64,000 nucleotides of DNA from Bosea vestrisii (GCF_030144325.1 NZ_CP126307.1:5670001-5734000); one strand, 5' to 3'; counted from the stretch's first letter, positions 25,425 to 34,363 are shown. The notes: a model not told the origin generated them from the sequence alone. A program made the numbers and translations.

Positions 25425-27001
25425 CCGTCCAGGCGCCGAACCCGCTGGTCCAGGTCCTGCCCGAGACCGCGCCCTTCAGCGAAGAGCAACGCTCCTGGCT
25501 CAACGGCTTCTTCGCCGGGCTGCTCTCGCTCGACAATGCCGGCGTCACCGCGCTGTCACCCGCCGAGAATGCTGCCGTGATGGGCGAGGCCGATGACGGC
25601 GCGCCCTGGCACGATCCGGCGATGGCGATCACCGACCGGATGCAGCTTGCCGAGGGCAAGCCGCTGCCGCGCAAGCTCTTCGCCGCCATGGCGCAGCAGG
25701 ATTGCGGCCAGTGCGGCTATGTCTGCGAGACCTATTCGGCCGCGATCGCCGAGGGCAAGGAAGGCCGGCTCAACCTCTGCGCGCCCGGTGGCAAGGAAAC
25801 GCTGCGCCAGCTCAAGGCGTTGATGGAAGAAGGTGGCGCGCCGGCCGCCGCACCCACCGAGGTCGTGCCCAGCGCGCCAGTTGGTCCGATCGGGCGTAGC
25901 CGCGAGAACCCGGCGCTCGCCACTTTCCTGTCGCGGCACAAGCTCAATGGCGAAGGCTCCGAGAAGGAGACCTGGCATGTCGAGTTCGACCTCAGCGAGA
26001 GCGGTCTCGACTACATCGTCGGCGATGCCTTCGGCATCGTCGCGCAGAATGATCCGCGTCTCGTCGATGCGGTGATCGCGCTGCTCGGTGCGCGGCCCGA
26101 TGCCGATCTCGGGGGCAAGAGCCTGCGCGAAAAGCTGCTGGCCGATTGCGGGCTCGGGCCGGCGCCCGACGCGCTGTTCCAGCTGATTTCTTATGTCACC
26201 GGCGGCGAGACCCGCCAGAAGGCCAAGCGACTGGCGGCCGGCGAGGATCCGGATAGCGATCTCGACCGGCTCGACGTGCTTGGCACGCTGCACAAGTTCT
26301 CGGCGGCGCGACTCTCACCGGAAGCTTTCGTCGAGGCGCTCGATCCGTTGCAGCCGCGGCTCTACTCGATCTCCTCCTCCTGCAACGCCACGCCGGGGCG
26401 GATTTCGCTGACGGTCGATACAGTCCGCTACAAGGTTGGCTCGCGCCCGCGCTGGGGCGTTGCCTCGACCTTTTTGGGCGAGCGCGTGCAGCGCGGTGAC
26501 AAGGTCCCGGTCTATGTCCAGCGCGCTCATGGCTTCGGCCTGCCGTCGAACCCGGAGACGCCGGTGATCATGTGCGGCCCTGGCACCGGCGTCGCGCCGT
26601 TCCGCGCCTTCCTGCACGACCGCAAGGCGACCGGCGCCAAGGGAAAGAACTGGCTGTTCTTCGGCCATCAACGCCGCGCCAGCGACTTCTTCTACGAGGA
26701 TGAGCTTAACGCGATGAAGCAGGAGGGGGTGCTCACCGGCCTCACCCTCGCCTGGTCGCGCGACGGCAAGGAGAAGATTTACGTCCAGGACCGGATGCGC
26801 GAGCGTGGCGCCGAGCTCTTCGCCTGGCTGGAGCAGGGCGCCCACTTCTATGTCTGCGGCGACGCCAAGCGCATGGCCAAGGATGTCGAGCGCGCCATGG
26901 TCGATGTCGTCGCCGAGCATGGCGGGCGTTCGGTCGATGATGCCGTGGCCTATGTCGCGGCACTGAAGAAGGCCGGCCGCTATCAGGCCGACGTCTATTG
27001 A
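25421..27001 (+). CDS. CysJ-like flavoprotein reductase with RnfB-like Fe-S motif
   Basis: A 526-residue protein ending the nas operon, overlapping nirA by 4 bases. The C-terminal two thirds are a CysJ/P450-reductase type FAD/NADPH module: FAD motif RLYSISSSC, NADPH-binding CGPGTGVAPFRAFL, HFYVCGDAKRMAKDVE and a terminal aromatic (YQADVY). The flavodoxin domain is missing. In its place residues 95-120 show C-x2-C-x3-C-x17-C within DCGQCGYVCETYSAAIAEGK and LCAPGG, close to the 4Fe-4S motif of RnfB and AcsE (PF04060). I infer NADPH to FAD to Fe-S electron flow into NirA, replacing ferredoxin. Confidence 0.85.
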   Translation: MTVQAPNPLVQVLPETAPFSEEQRSWLNGFFAGLLSLDNAGVTALSPAENAAVMGEADDGAPWHDPAMAITDRMQLAEGKPLPRKLFAAMAQQDCGQCGYVCETYSAAIAEGKEGRLNLCAPGGKETLRQLKALMEEGGAPAAAPTEVVPSAPVGPIGRSRENPALATFLSRHKLNGEGSEKETWHVEFDLSESGLDYIVGDAFGIVAQNDPRLVDAVIALLGARPDADLGGKSLREKLLADCGLGPAPDALFQLISYVTGGETRQKAKRLAAGEDPDSDLDRLDVLGTLHKFSAARLSPEAFVEALDPLQPRLYSISSSCNATPGRISLTVDTVRYKVGSRPRWGVASTFLGERVQRGDKVPVYVQRAHGFGLPSNPETPVIMCGPGTGVAPFRAFLHDRKATGAKGKNWLFFGHQRRASDFFYEDELNAMKQEGVLTGLTLAWSRDGKEKIYVQDRMRERGAELFAWLEQGAHFYVCGDAKRMAKDVERAMVDVVAEHGGRSVDDAVAYVAALKKAGRYQADVY

Positions 27002-27090
27002 GAGCCGCCATGCGGCCGTCACCGCGGGCCTGTTCACCTGGTGCAGGACGGCCCGCTTGCCCGGCGCCGATCCGGCCCTAGACTAGGCGC

Positions 27091-27888
27091 ATGGCACACT
27101 CCCTGAAGGCTGGCGCGGCGCCGGCAATCTCCGCCGGCATGAACCAGCCGAACCTCGATTCCGACGCGGTCTGGGAGACCAGGCGCGATCTCGCCGCCTG
27201 CTTCCGCATGGCGGCGCGCTACGGCTTCGAGGAGGGCATCTGCAACCATTTCTCGGCGCTGGTGCCGGGCTATGACGACCTCTTCATCGTCAATCCCTAT
27301 GGCTGGGCTTTTCGCGAACTCACCGCCTCGAAGCTGCTGATCTGCGATTTCCACGGCAATGTCGTCGCCGGGGAAGGCCAGCCCGAGGCGACCGCCTTCT
27401 ACATCCACGCCCGCGTTCACAAGAACCTGCCGCGCGCCCGCGTCGCCTTCCACACCCACATGCCCTATGCGACGGCGCTCTCGATGACCGAAGGCGATCC
27501 GCTGATTTTCGCCGGGCAGACGGCGCTGAAGTTCTACGGCCGCACCGCGTTCGACCGCGACTATAACGGCTTGGCCCTCGACGAGCGCGAGGGTGACCGT
27601 ATCGCCGGCGCGGTCGGCGATGCCGACATCGTCTTCATGAAGCACCACGGCGTGATGGTGCTCGGCCCGACCATCGCCGAGGCCTGGGACGATCTCTATT
27701 ATCTCGAGCGCGCCTGCGAGGTGCAGGCGCTGGCGCTCTCGACCGGCCGGCAGGTGCTGCCGGTGAAGCCGGAGATCGCCGAAGCGGCCTATCGCCAGAT
27801 GCGTGAGGGCGACCCGGAATCGGCGCGCCTGCACCTGGCCTCGATCCGCCGCCAGCTCGATGCCGAAGAGCCGGTCTATCGCGACTGA
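27091..27888 (+). CDS. Class II aldolase/adducin-family protein
   Basis: A 265-residue protein of the fuculose-phosphate aldolase/adducin fold. The metal-binding histidines are seen in VAFHTHMPYATALS and FMKHHGVMVLG, and the glycine-rich substrate loop in GFEEGICNHFSALVPG. A start at ATG 27139 (MNQPNLDSDAVW) would trim 16 residues; the longer start is used since neither has a clear ribosome site. It is 89 bases from the nas operon and probably separate. Members act on sugar phosphates or as decarboxylases, but the substrate is unknown here. Confidence 0.85.
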   Translation: MAHSLKAGAAPAISAGMNQPNLDSDAVWETRRDLAACFRMAARYGFEEGICNHFSALVPGYDDLFIVNPYGWAFRELTASKLLICDFHGNVVAGEGQPEATAFYIHARVHKNLPRARVAFHTHMPYATALSMTEGDPLIFAGQTALKFYGRTAFDRDYNGLALDEREGDRIAGAVGDADIVFMKHHGVMVLGPTIAEAWDDLYYLERACEVQALALSTGRQVLPVKPEIAEAAYRQMREGDPESARLHLASIRRQLDAEEPVYRD

Positions 27889-27891
27889 GGC

Positions 27892-29358
27892 CTAGGCACC
27901 GAGCTGCCGGAGCAAGGTGTCCAGTCGCTCGACGCCAGCGATGATCTGCGCCTCGTCGAGCGCGGCATAGCCGATGACGAGGCCGGCGCGGCGGTCGGGA
28001 TCGTCCGGCCGGTCATAGAGCCCGCTCACGCCATAGAGGCCGAGCGAGGCGGCCGTAGCCCGCTCCGTCAGCTCGCTCTCGCGCGACTGCGGTAGTCCGT
28101 TGATCCAGGCGAGCACGTGCAGACCGGCATCGGTGCCGGAAATCGTGACGCGCTCGGGCAGGTGTTCGTGGAGCGCCTTCAAGAGAGCGACACGCCGTTC
28201 GCCATTGCGGCGTCTGACGCGGCGCACATGCCGCTCATAGGCACCGCTCGCGATCAGCTCGGCCAAGGCAGCCTGTTCCAGCTCCGGGGTATGGCGATCC
28301 ACCATGCGCTTGGCCCGGGTGAAGATCTCGCGCAGCGCCGGTGGCAGCACGAGATAGCCGAGCCGCAGGGTCGGCGAGAGCGTCTTGGAGACAGTGCCGA
28401 GATAGATCACGCTGCCGACCCGATCGAGCGAGCTCAGCGGTGGCACAGGGCCGACGCCATGGCGATACTCGGCGTCGTAATCATCCTCGATGATGAAGGC
28501 GCCATGGCGCGCCGCCCAGGCGAGCAATTCCTGCCGGCGCGGCGCCGACAGGATGCTGCCGAGCGGCAATTGATGCGAGGGCGTGACGAAGGCGAGGCGC
28601 GCCGGTGGCAGGGCAGCTGTCTGCATACCCTCGCGATCGACCGGTTGCGGCGAAAGCTCGGCGCCTGCCGCCAGGAAGGCCTGGCGCGCCAGATTGTAGC
28701 TGGGGTCCTCGATGACGACGCGGTCGCCGGGGTCGAGCAGCAGCCTTGTACAGAGATCGAAGCCCTGCTGCGAGCCGTTGACGACGAGGATGTCGTCGGC
28801 CTCGCAGCGCAGGCCGCGGGCGCGCCAGAGATAACCTTGCAGCGCCACGCGCAGCTCCGGCAGGCCGCGCGGATCGCCATAGCGCAGGCGGGCCGGCCGC
28901 CTCGTCACCGCATTGGCCAGCGCCCGCCGCCAGGCCAGCGTCGGGAAATCGCCGCCGGCGAGCTCGCCATAGCGGAAATCGAGCGCGAAGGGCTGCGGGG
29001 TCCAGGGAATGGGCGCGGCGGACGCCAGCCGTCGACCATAGGCGGAGAGCTCGGTCGTGCGAGGCGAAGGCGTGTCTCTCGCTGCCAACTCCGCCTGAGC
29101 CAGCCCAGCCGCGACCCGCGCCCGCGCGCCGGGGCGGGTTTCGAGATAACCTTCCGCCGCCAACTGCTCGAAGGCGGCCGTGACGGTGGTGCGCGACAGG
29201 CCCCATTCGGCCGCGAGCGCCCGCGTCGATGGCAGGCGCGAGCCGGGTGCATGGACACCGGCCGCGATCTCGCGCTTGATCGCTGCGACGACACGGCGTT
29301 GGGCGCCGACATCGTGCTCGACTGGTCCAGTTGGAATGCTCGAAACTGGTCGTTTCAC
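27892..29358 (-). CDS. MocR/PdxR-type GntR regulator with aminotransferase domain
   Basis: A 488-residue regulator: N-terminal GntR winged helix (VVAAIKREIAAGVHAPGSRL, TRALAAEWGLSRTTVTAAFEQL) joined by a linker to a class I aminotransferase-like domain with the PLP lysine in GTVSKTLSPTLRLGYL and VIEDPSYNLARQAF. Such proteins sense pyridoxal phosphate or amino compounds. It is divergent from the PaiB-like gene (50 bases between starts), which is the natural target. Its stop is 3 bases from that of the aldolase-family gene. Confidence 0.92.
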   Translation of the reverse strand: MKRPVSSIPTGPVEHDVGAQRRVVAAIKREIAAGVHAPGSRLPSTRALAAEWGLSRTTVTAAFEQLAAEGYLETRPGARARVAAGLAQAELAARDTPSPRTTELSAYGRRLASAAPIPWTPQPFALDFRYGELAGGDFPTLAWRRALANAVTRRPARLRYGDPRGLPELRVALQGYLWRARGLRCEADDILVVNGSQQGFDLCTRLLLDPGDRVVIEDPSYNLARQAFLAAGAELSPQPVDREGMQTAALPPARLAFVTPSHQLPLGSILSAPRRQELLAWAARHGAFIIEDDYDAEYRHGVGPVPPLSSLDRVGSVIYLGTVSKTLSPTLRLGYLVLPPALREIFTRAKRMVDRHTPELEQAALAELIASGAYERHVRRVRRRNGERRVALLKALHEHLPERVTISGTDAGLHVLAWINGLPQSRESELTERATAASLGLYGVSGLYDRPDDPDRRAGLVIGYAALDEAQIIAGVERLDTLLRQLGA

Positions 29359-29408
29359 GCGGGCCAGATTAGCGGCATGACGGCGGCGACCGCAAGGAGA
29401 CCTGTTCG

Positions 29409-30038
29409 ATGTACACGCCGCCGGCCTTCCGCGTCGACGACCGCGCCGAGATCCACGCGATGATGCGCGCCTGCCGGCTCGCTACCCTCGTCACGGCCAC
29501 GGCCGAGGGGTTGCTCGCGACGCCGCTGCCGCTGATCCTGGCGGAGGAGGAGGGTGAGTTCGGCGTGCTCCATGGCCATCTCGCCCGTGCCAATCCGCAA
29601 TGGCAGAAGGCGGCGATCGGCGAGGCCATGGTCCTGTTCAACGGACCCGACGCCTATGTCACGCCGTCCTGGTACGAGACCAAGCGCGAGACCGGCAAGG
29701 TCGTGCCGACCTGGAACTACCAGGCGGTGCACGCCTACGGCCCGGCCGAGTTCTTCGACGATCCCGAGCGGCTGCTCGATGCGGTTACGCGTCTCACCAA
29801 CCTGCATGAGGGCACGCGGGCCGAGCCCTGGGCGGTCGACGACGCGCCGCCCGCTTTCGTCCAGGCGCAGCTGCGCGGCATCGTCGGCCTGCGCATCCCG
29901 ATCACCCGGCTCGAAGGCAAGCGCAAGATGAGCCAGAACCGCCCGCTGGCCGACCGCGTCGGCGTTGCTGAGGGGCTGGCCGCGAGCGAGCGCGCCAGCG
30001 ACCTCACCGTCGCCGCGATGGTGCCGACCGAGGGCTGA
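29409..30038 (+). CDS. FMN-binding PaiB-like protein
   Basis: A 209-residue member of the PaiB family (FMN-binding split barrel), starting MYTPPAFRVDD. Typical elements are RLATLVTATAEGLLATPLPL, HLARANPQW, VTPSWYETKRETGKVVPTWNY and GKRKMSQNRP. PaiB was described as a negative regulator in Bacillus, but most homologues are of unknown function and the fold is that of flavin enzymes. It is transcribed away from the MocR regulator, its probable controller. Confidence 0.9.
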   Translation: MYTPPAFRVDDRAEIHAMMRACRLATLVTATAEGLLATPLPLILAEEEGEFGVLHGHLARANPQWQKAAIGEAMVLFNGPDAYVTPSWYETKRETGKVVPTWNYQAVHAYGPAEFFDDPERLLDAVTRLTNLHEGTRAEPWAVDDAPPAFVQAQLRGIVGLRIPITRLEGKRKMSQNRPLADRVGVAEGLAASERASDLTVAAMVPTEG

Positions 30039-30041
30039 CGA

Positions 30042-30671
30042 TCAGTCGTGTGTCTCGCCCTCATAGGGCGTGGCGCGCATCGACGGACGCTGGTTGAAAC
30101 GGTCGTACCAGCCGGCGAGCCGCGGCGCCCGTGCGCGGAAATCCGGCAGGCGCCGGAAGCTGAGCCAGGCGAGGGCCGTCGCGAGCCCTATCTGGCCGAC
30201 CGTGACCGGTCCGTCGAGATCGACCTGCGCTTCGAGATAGTCATAGGCTTCGACGAGCTTGGTCGACTGGCCTTCGGCGAGCGGCGGGTAACGCAAAGCC
30301 TCCGGCCGACGCTCCGTTTCCCAGCGCACGGCGATGCCGGCATCGCACAGGCCCTGCGCCAACGCCTGGAGCCGCAAGGCTTCGTAGCGTGTCGGCCCCT
30401 CGCGCGGAATCAGTGAGCCCGTGCCAGCGAGGCGGTCGAGATAGTCGCAGATCACCACGGAATCGAAGAGCGCGCCGGCATCCGGCGTCAGCAGAACCGG
30501 CACCTTGCCGAGCGGGTTTTGGGCGAAGACGGCATCGTTGCGATTGGTCGGGCTGGTCTCGTGATGAACGACATCGAGGCGATCGGCCAGCCCGAGCTCG
30601 TGGGCACAGACCAGCACCTTGCGGGCATAGGGCGAATGGCTCTGGTAGAGCAGGGTGAGCTTGTCCGACAT
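30042..30671 (-). CDS. Glutathione S-transferase
   Basis: A 209-residue GST: thioredoxin-like N-terminal domain (LTLLYQSHSPYARKVLVCAHELGL, with the KVPVLLTPDAGALFDSVVICDYLD region that binds glutathione), then a helical C-terminal domain. ATG 30671 gives the start MSDKLTLL; a GTG one codon earlier is in frame but less likely. The start shares one base with the stop of the ammonia-lyase gene (TGATG), so the two are co-translated. Its role in that operon is unclear. Confidence 0.9.
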   Translation of the reverse strand: MSDKLTLLYQSHSPYARKVLVCAHELGLADRLDVVHHETSPTNRNDAVFAQNPLGKVPVLLTPDAGALFDSVVICDYLDRLAGTGSLIPREGPTRYEALRLQALAQGLCDAGIAVRWETERRPEALRYPPLAEGQSTKLVEAYDYLEAQVDLDGPVTVGQIGLATALAWLSFRRLPDFRARAPRLAGWYDRFNQRPSMRATPYEGETHD

Positions 30672-31864
30672 CACGCCGTCCCGGCGACTTCAGCGGGCGT
30701 CAGGCCGACCAGCTCGGCATAGCGCTCCGGATCGGTCGCGCCCTCGGTGACGACGGCGAAGACGCGCGAAGAGGCGTTGAGCTTCAGCGCCGCGCGCGCC
30801 TGCGGATCGCGCAGTGCCGCGAGCAGCCCGGCGAAACCGGCCGCGCCGCTTTCGCCGGCGACGATGGCCGGGTCGCTGCCGGCCGGGCGCGCCAGCCGGT
30901 TCATCGCCTCGACCGCGACCGCATCCTCGACCGTCATGAAAGCATCGGCCGCGCGCGACAGCACGCGCCAGGCGAGCGGTGAGGGATCGTAGCATTCCAG
31001 CATCGCCATCACCGTCGGCGCGCCATGGGCGATCTTGGTTGGCCGCCCGGCGCGGACGCTCTCGAACAGGCAGGCGGCGCGGGCGGGATCGACCACGGTG
31101 AAGATCGGCCTGTCCTCGCCGAGCAGAAGCGACAGTTGCGCTGCGATCGCCGCAGCGATGCCGCCAACGCCGGCCTGGACGAAGACATGGGTCGGCGGCT
31201 CCGGCAGCTGGCGCAGCGCCTCGCGGATGATCGCGGTATAGCCCTGCATGACGAGGCCGGGGATGCGCTCATAACCGTCCCAGGAGGTGTCGGAGACGGT
31301 CGTCCAGCCGCGCTCATTGGCGACGCGGGCGGCTTCGATGATGGAATCGTCATAGGTGCCGTCGACGCGCACGATCTCGGCGCCGAAGCGGGCGATGGCC
31401 GCAGCGCGCGGTTCGCTGACGCCGCCATGCATGAAGATCACCGAGCGGGCGCCGACAAGCTGTGCGCCCTGCGCGACCGAGCGGCCGTGATTGCCGTCGG
31501 TGGCGCAGGCGAAGGTCATCTCGGCCGCTATCGCGAGAACCTCGGGCGAGGTCAGATCTGCTTCGTCGAGCGTGCGTCCGAGCCGCTCGGTTGCCGCTTC
31601 CAGCACCAGGCGCGTGACGGCATAGGCGCCGCCCAGCGCCTTGAAGCTGCCGAGGCCGAGCCGCTGGCCTTCGTCCTTGAGGTGCAGCGCGTTGATGCCG
31701 AGCTCAGCGGCGAGGCTGGGCAGGGCCCGCAGCGGCGTCGGCACATGCTCGGCTCGGCTTGCGAGGTGCCGTTCGATCGCGTCAGCCCCGGCGGGACCGA
31801 GCGTTTCCGCATCGACTGGATGGAGCGGCTGGCGGAAGTCCGGGAGCTGGTTGAGCAGGAACAT
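30671..31864 (-). CDS. Diaminopropionate ammonia-lyase-like PLP enzyme
   Basis: A 397-residue fold-type II PLP enzyme resembling DpaL/YgeX, which cleaves 2,3-diaminopropionate to pyruvate and ammonia. The PLP lysine is in GLGSFKALGGAYAV; other family stretches are CATDGNHGRSVAQGAQ, VSDTSWDGYERIPGLVMQGY and the phosphate-binding loop VQAGVGGIAAAIAAQ. It is divergent from an Lrp-type regulator and coupled to a GST gene. Threonine dehydratase-like specificity is an alternative, but the TSWDGYE motif favours DpaL. Confidence 0.88.
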   Translation of the reverse strand: MFLLNQLPDFRQPLHPVDAETLGPAGADAIERHLASRAEHVPTPLRALPSLAAELGINALHLKDEGQRLGLGSFKALGGAYAVTRLVLEAATERLGRTLDEADLTSPEVLAIAAEMTFACATDGNHGRSVAQGAQLVGARSVIFMHGGVSEPRAAAIARFGAEIVRVDGTYDDSIIEAARVANERGWTTVSDTSWDGYERIPGLVMQGYTAIIREALRQLPEPPTHVFVQAGVGGIAAAIAAQLSLLLGEDRPIFTVVDPARAACLFESVRAGRPTKIAHGAPTVMAMLECYDPSPLAWRVLSRAADAFMTVEDAVAVEAMNRLARPAGSDPAIVAGESGAAGFAGLLAALRDPQARAALKLNASSRVFAVVTEGATDPERYAELVGLTPAEVAGTA

Positions 31865-31899
31865 GCTTGCCTCGTCGGGGGTGTCGAAGTGAAGAGATA

Positions 31900-31947
31900 T
31901 TGCAAGAGCAGCGAAAAAGGCGCTGCAATCGCCCCTGGAGCTTGCAA
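31900..31947. promoter_or_regulatory. Candidate Lrp operator pair
   Basis: TTGCAAG (31900-31906) and its exact reverse complement CTTGCAA (31941-31947) lie in the 92-base space between the divergent ammonia-lyase and Lrp genes. They are 41 bases apart centre to centre, close to four helical turns, a spacing that suits an Lrp-family octamer wrapping DNA. Confidence 0.45.
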
Positions 31948-31956
31948 GTTTATTTC

Positions 31957-32448
31957 ATGGAGCCGCGCTTGAGCGAAGCGACCGCTGCCGGCCTCGACGC
32001 GTTCGACCGGGCCATCCTCGCCATCCTGCAGCAGGACAACACCACGCCGCAGCGTGTGATCGGCGAGAAGATCAACCTCTCGGCGCCGGCCGTGCAGCGC
32101 CGCATCCGCCGGATGGAGAAGGACGGTGTCATCACCGCCAATGTCGCGATCGTCGAGCCGGCGGCGCTCGGCCACCCGATCACCATCTTCGTCGAGATCG
32201 AACTGGTCAGCGAGACCGCGAAGGACATCGACGCCGCCAAGCGCGCCTTCCTCGCCGCGCCGGAGGTGCAGCAATGCTACTATGTCACCGGCGAGGTCGA
32301 CTTCATGCTGGTCGTGCTGGTGCCGAGCATGACGGCCTATGAGGCGCTGACCCGCCGGCTCTTCTTCGCCGATGCCAATATCCGCAAGTTCCGCACCTTC
32401 GTCGCGATGGACCGGGTCAAGGCTGGGCTGACGGTGCCCGTGGGGTGA
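31957..32448 (+). CDS. Lrp/AsnC-family regulator
   Basis: A 163-residue regulator: N-terminal helix-turn-helix (DRAILAILQQDNTTPQRVIGEKINLSAPAVQRRIRR is the region, starting near residue 17) and a C-terminal RAM ligand domain (VQQCYYVTGEVDFMLVVLVP). ATG 31957 gives the normal length; the frame is open upstream to 31867 but that would run across the promoter. Divergent from the ammonia-lyase gene, which it probably regulates in response to an amino acid. Confidence 0.92.
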   Translation: MEPRLSEATAAGLDAFDRAILAILQQDNTTPQRVIGEKINLSAPAVQRRIRRMEKDGVITANVAIVEPAALGHPITIFVEIELVSETAKDIDAAKRAFLAAPEVQQCYYVTGEVDFMLVVLVPSMTAYEALTRRLFFADANIRKFRTFVAMDRVKAGLTVPVG

Positions 32449-32465
32449 CGCGCAGCACCCTTGCC

Positions 32466-32556
32466 GTCATGGTCGGGCCTGTCCCGACCATCCACGTCTT
32501 CCTTCGGCGGATGCGGTGTTCAAGACGTGGATGCTCGCCACAAGGGCGAGCATGAC
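32466..32556. repeat. Composite palindromic intergenic element
   Basis: A noncoding stretch between two genes with nested inverted repeats: outer arms GTCATG and CATGAC, TCGGG/CCCGA hairpin on the left, GCTCGCC/GGGCGAGC hairpin on the right, and long-range CCACGTCTT/CAAGACGTGG-type pairing in the middle. This organisation is like the short dispersed palindromic repeats common in Hyphomicrobiales genomes. Only one copy is in the window. Confidence 0.6.
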
Positions 32557-32579
32557 GAGATGGAACGGCGCCGGCGTTT

Positions 32580-33473
32580 TTATGACGTCAGAGCGCCCGC
32601 CGTCATACCCTGGACCATGAACTTCTGCAGGAAGATGAAGGCCATCACCAGAGGCAGGCTCGCCAGTACCGAGAAGGCCATCATCGTGTTCCAGTCGGTG
32701 ACGAACTCGGCCATCAGGCTGTAGATCGCCATGGTCAGCACCCGGTTCTCCCAGGATTCGATCAGCACGACCGCGAACAGGAACTCGTTCCAGGCGAGCA
32801 GGAAGGTGTAGAGCCCGGCGCCGATGAAGGCGGGATAGGACATCGGCACCAGCGTGCGGAAGATCGCGCCCAGCCGCGAGCAACCGTCGACCATCGCCGC
32901 CTCCTCGATGTCGCGCGGGATGTTGATGAAGTAGCTGCGCAGCATCAGGATGCAGAAGGGCAAGGTGAAGGTCAGGTAGACCACGATCAGCGAGGTCCGG
33001 GTGTCGTAGAGCCCGAGCGTGATGAAGATCCGGAAATAGGGGATGCAGAGCAGCACCAGCGGAAACATCTGCGTGGTGATCAGGAACATCAGCACCGCGC
33101 GCTGGCCGGCGAACTTGAAGCGCGCCAGCGCATAGGCTGCCATCGCCCCGAGGACGAGCGAGAGCGCGGTCACGACCAGCGAGACCACCATCGTGTTGAG
33201 GAAGACGACGAGATAGCGCTTGCTCGCGAAGATCTTGCGATAGCCCTCCAGCGTGAACACTTGCGGCAGCCATTCCGGCGGCATCCGCATCACCTCGATG
33301 TTCGGACGCACCGAGACCGTCAGCATCCAGGCGAGCGGGAAGAACACGATCGCGATCGCGACCAGCAGCATGAGGTAGGCGGCAAGGTTGATCAGGCGCT
33401 CGCGGCCGCGCGTACCGATCCGGCCGAGATAGGGGCGCGGGTGCGCAGCGGCGCCGGGCAGGGCGACAGTCAT
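32580..33473 (-). CDS. Sugar ABC transporter permease (MalG type)
   Basis: A 297-residue permease with about six helices and the coupling motif EEAAMVDGCSRLGAIFRTLVPMSYPA, typical for the second (MalG-like) permease of CUT1 sugar importers. ATG 33473 was chosen because it overlaps the stop of the first permease (33470) and is followed by a normal N-terminus; the frame is open much further upstream but there it lies opposite the first permease. No ATPase gene is found in the cluster. Confidence 0.92.
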   Translation of the reverse strand: MTVALPGAAAHPRPYLGRIGTRGRERLINLAAYLMLLVAIAIVFFPLAWMLTVSVRPNIEVMRMPPEWLPQVFTLEGYRKIFASKRYLVVFLNTMVVSLVVTALSLVLGAMAAYALARFKFAGQRAVLMFLITTQMFPLVLLCIPYFRIFITLGLYDTRTSLIVVYLTFTLPFCILMLRSYFINIPRDIEEAAMVDGCSRLGAIFRTLVPMSYPAFIGAGLYTFLLAWNEFLFAVVLIESWENRVLTMAIYSLMAEFVTDWNTMMAFSVLASLPLVMAFIFLQKFMVQGMTAGALTS

Positions 33474-34363
33474 TGCTGATTGCTCATGGTTCGGCGGACA
33501 TAGATGGCGCTGACGATGAAGAGCACGATGAACATGACCACAGCCTCGGCCGAGGCGTAGCCGAATTTCAGCTTCTGGAAGCCGTCGAAATAGATCGCCG
33601 TCGCCAGAACCTCGGAAGAATGGGCCGGCCCGCCGCCCGTCATCACATAGACCGGGTCGAAGGCGCGGAAGGTCCAGATCGAGTCGAGCAGCACGATCGT
33701 GGTGATGACGCTGCGCAGTTGCGGCAGGGTGATGTGCCAGAACTGCCGGAACAGCGAGGCGCCGTCGATCTCGGCGGCTTCGTAGAGTTGCTTCGGGATC
33801 GCCTGCAGGCCGGCGAGCAGCATCACCATGAAGAAGGGGAAGGCGCGCCAGACGTTCATCGCCGTCACCGAGCCCAGCGCCGTCGAGGGGTCGCCGAGCC
33901 AGGAGATGGTGGAGTTGGTGTCGATGATCCCAAGCGAGGCCAGCAGTCCGTTGAGCACGCCGAAGGGCTGCAGCATCAGCACCCAGATCATGCCGGCGAC
34001 GGTCGGCGCCAGCAGCCAGGGCACGATCAGGAGGCCGCGCGCGACGGTGCGGAAGGCCGGGTCGAGATTCATGTTGAGCAGCAGCGCGAGGCCGAGCCCG
34101 ATCACCAGATGCAGCAGGACGCTGAAAAAGGTGAAAACGACGGTCTGCCAGAAGGCGCGCCAGAACAGTGGGTCGTTGGCAAGCGCGATATAGTTGCCGA
34201 AGCCGACCCAGACCTCGCGTTGCAGGTTGCTGTCGTGGAAGCTCAGGCGGACCACGTCGATCAGCGGATAGATCAGCAGCGCGACGAGGATCAGCAGCGA
34301 CGGCCACAGGAACGACGCGGCCAGCAGTTCCTCGCGGTATTTGCGTTTGAGCGTCAGCAGCAT
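33470..34363 (-). CDS. Sugar ABC transporter permease (MalF type)
   Basis: A 297-residue permease, six helices, with the coupling loop YEAAEIDGASLFRQFWHITLPQLR. N-terminal FLWPSLLILVALLIYPL and C-terminal FDPVYVMTGGGPAHSSEVLATAIY are typical for the MalF/UgpA group. It lies 112 bases after the binding-protein gene, with a strong hairpin between them, and overlaps the next permease by 4 bases. Confidence 0.92.
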   Translation of the reverse strand: MLLTLKRKYREELLAASFLWPSLLILVALLIYPLIDVVRLSFHDSNLQREVWVGFGNYIALANDPLFWRAFWQTVVFTFFSVLLHLVIGLGLALLLNMNLDPAFRTVARGLLIVPWLLAPTVAGMIWVLMLQPFGVLNGLLASLGIIDTNSTISWLGDPSTALGSVTAMNVWRAFPFFMVMLLAGLQAIPKQLYEAAEIDGASLFRQFWHITLPQLRSVITTIVLLDSIWTFRAFDPVYVMTGGGPAHSSEVLATAIYFDGFQKLKFGYASAEAVVMFIVLFIVSAIYVRRTMSNQQ

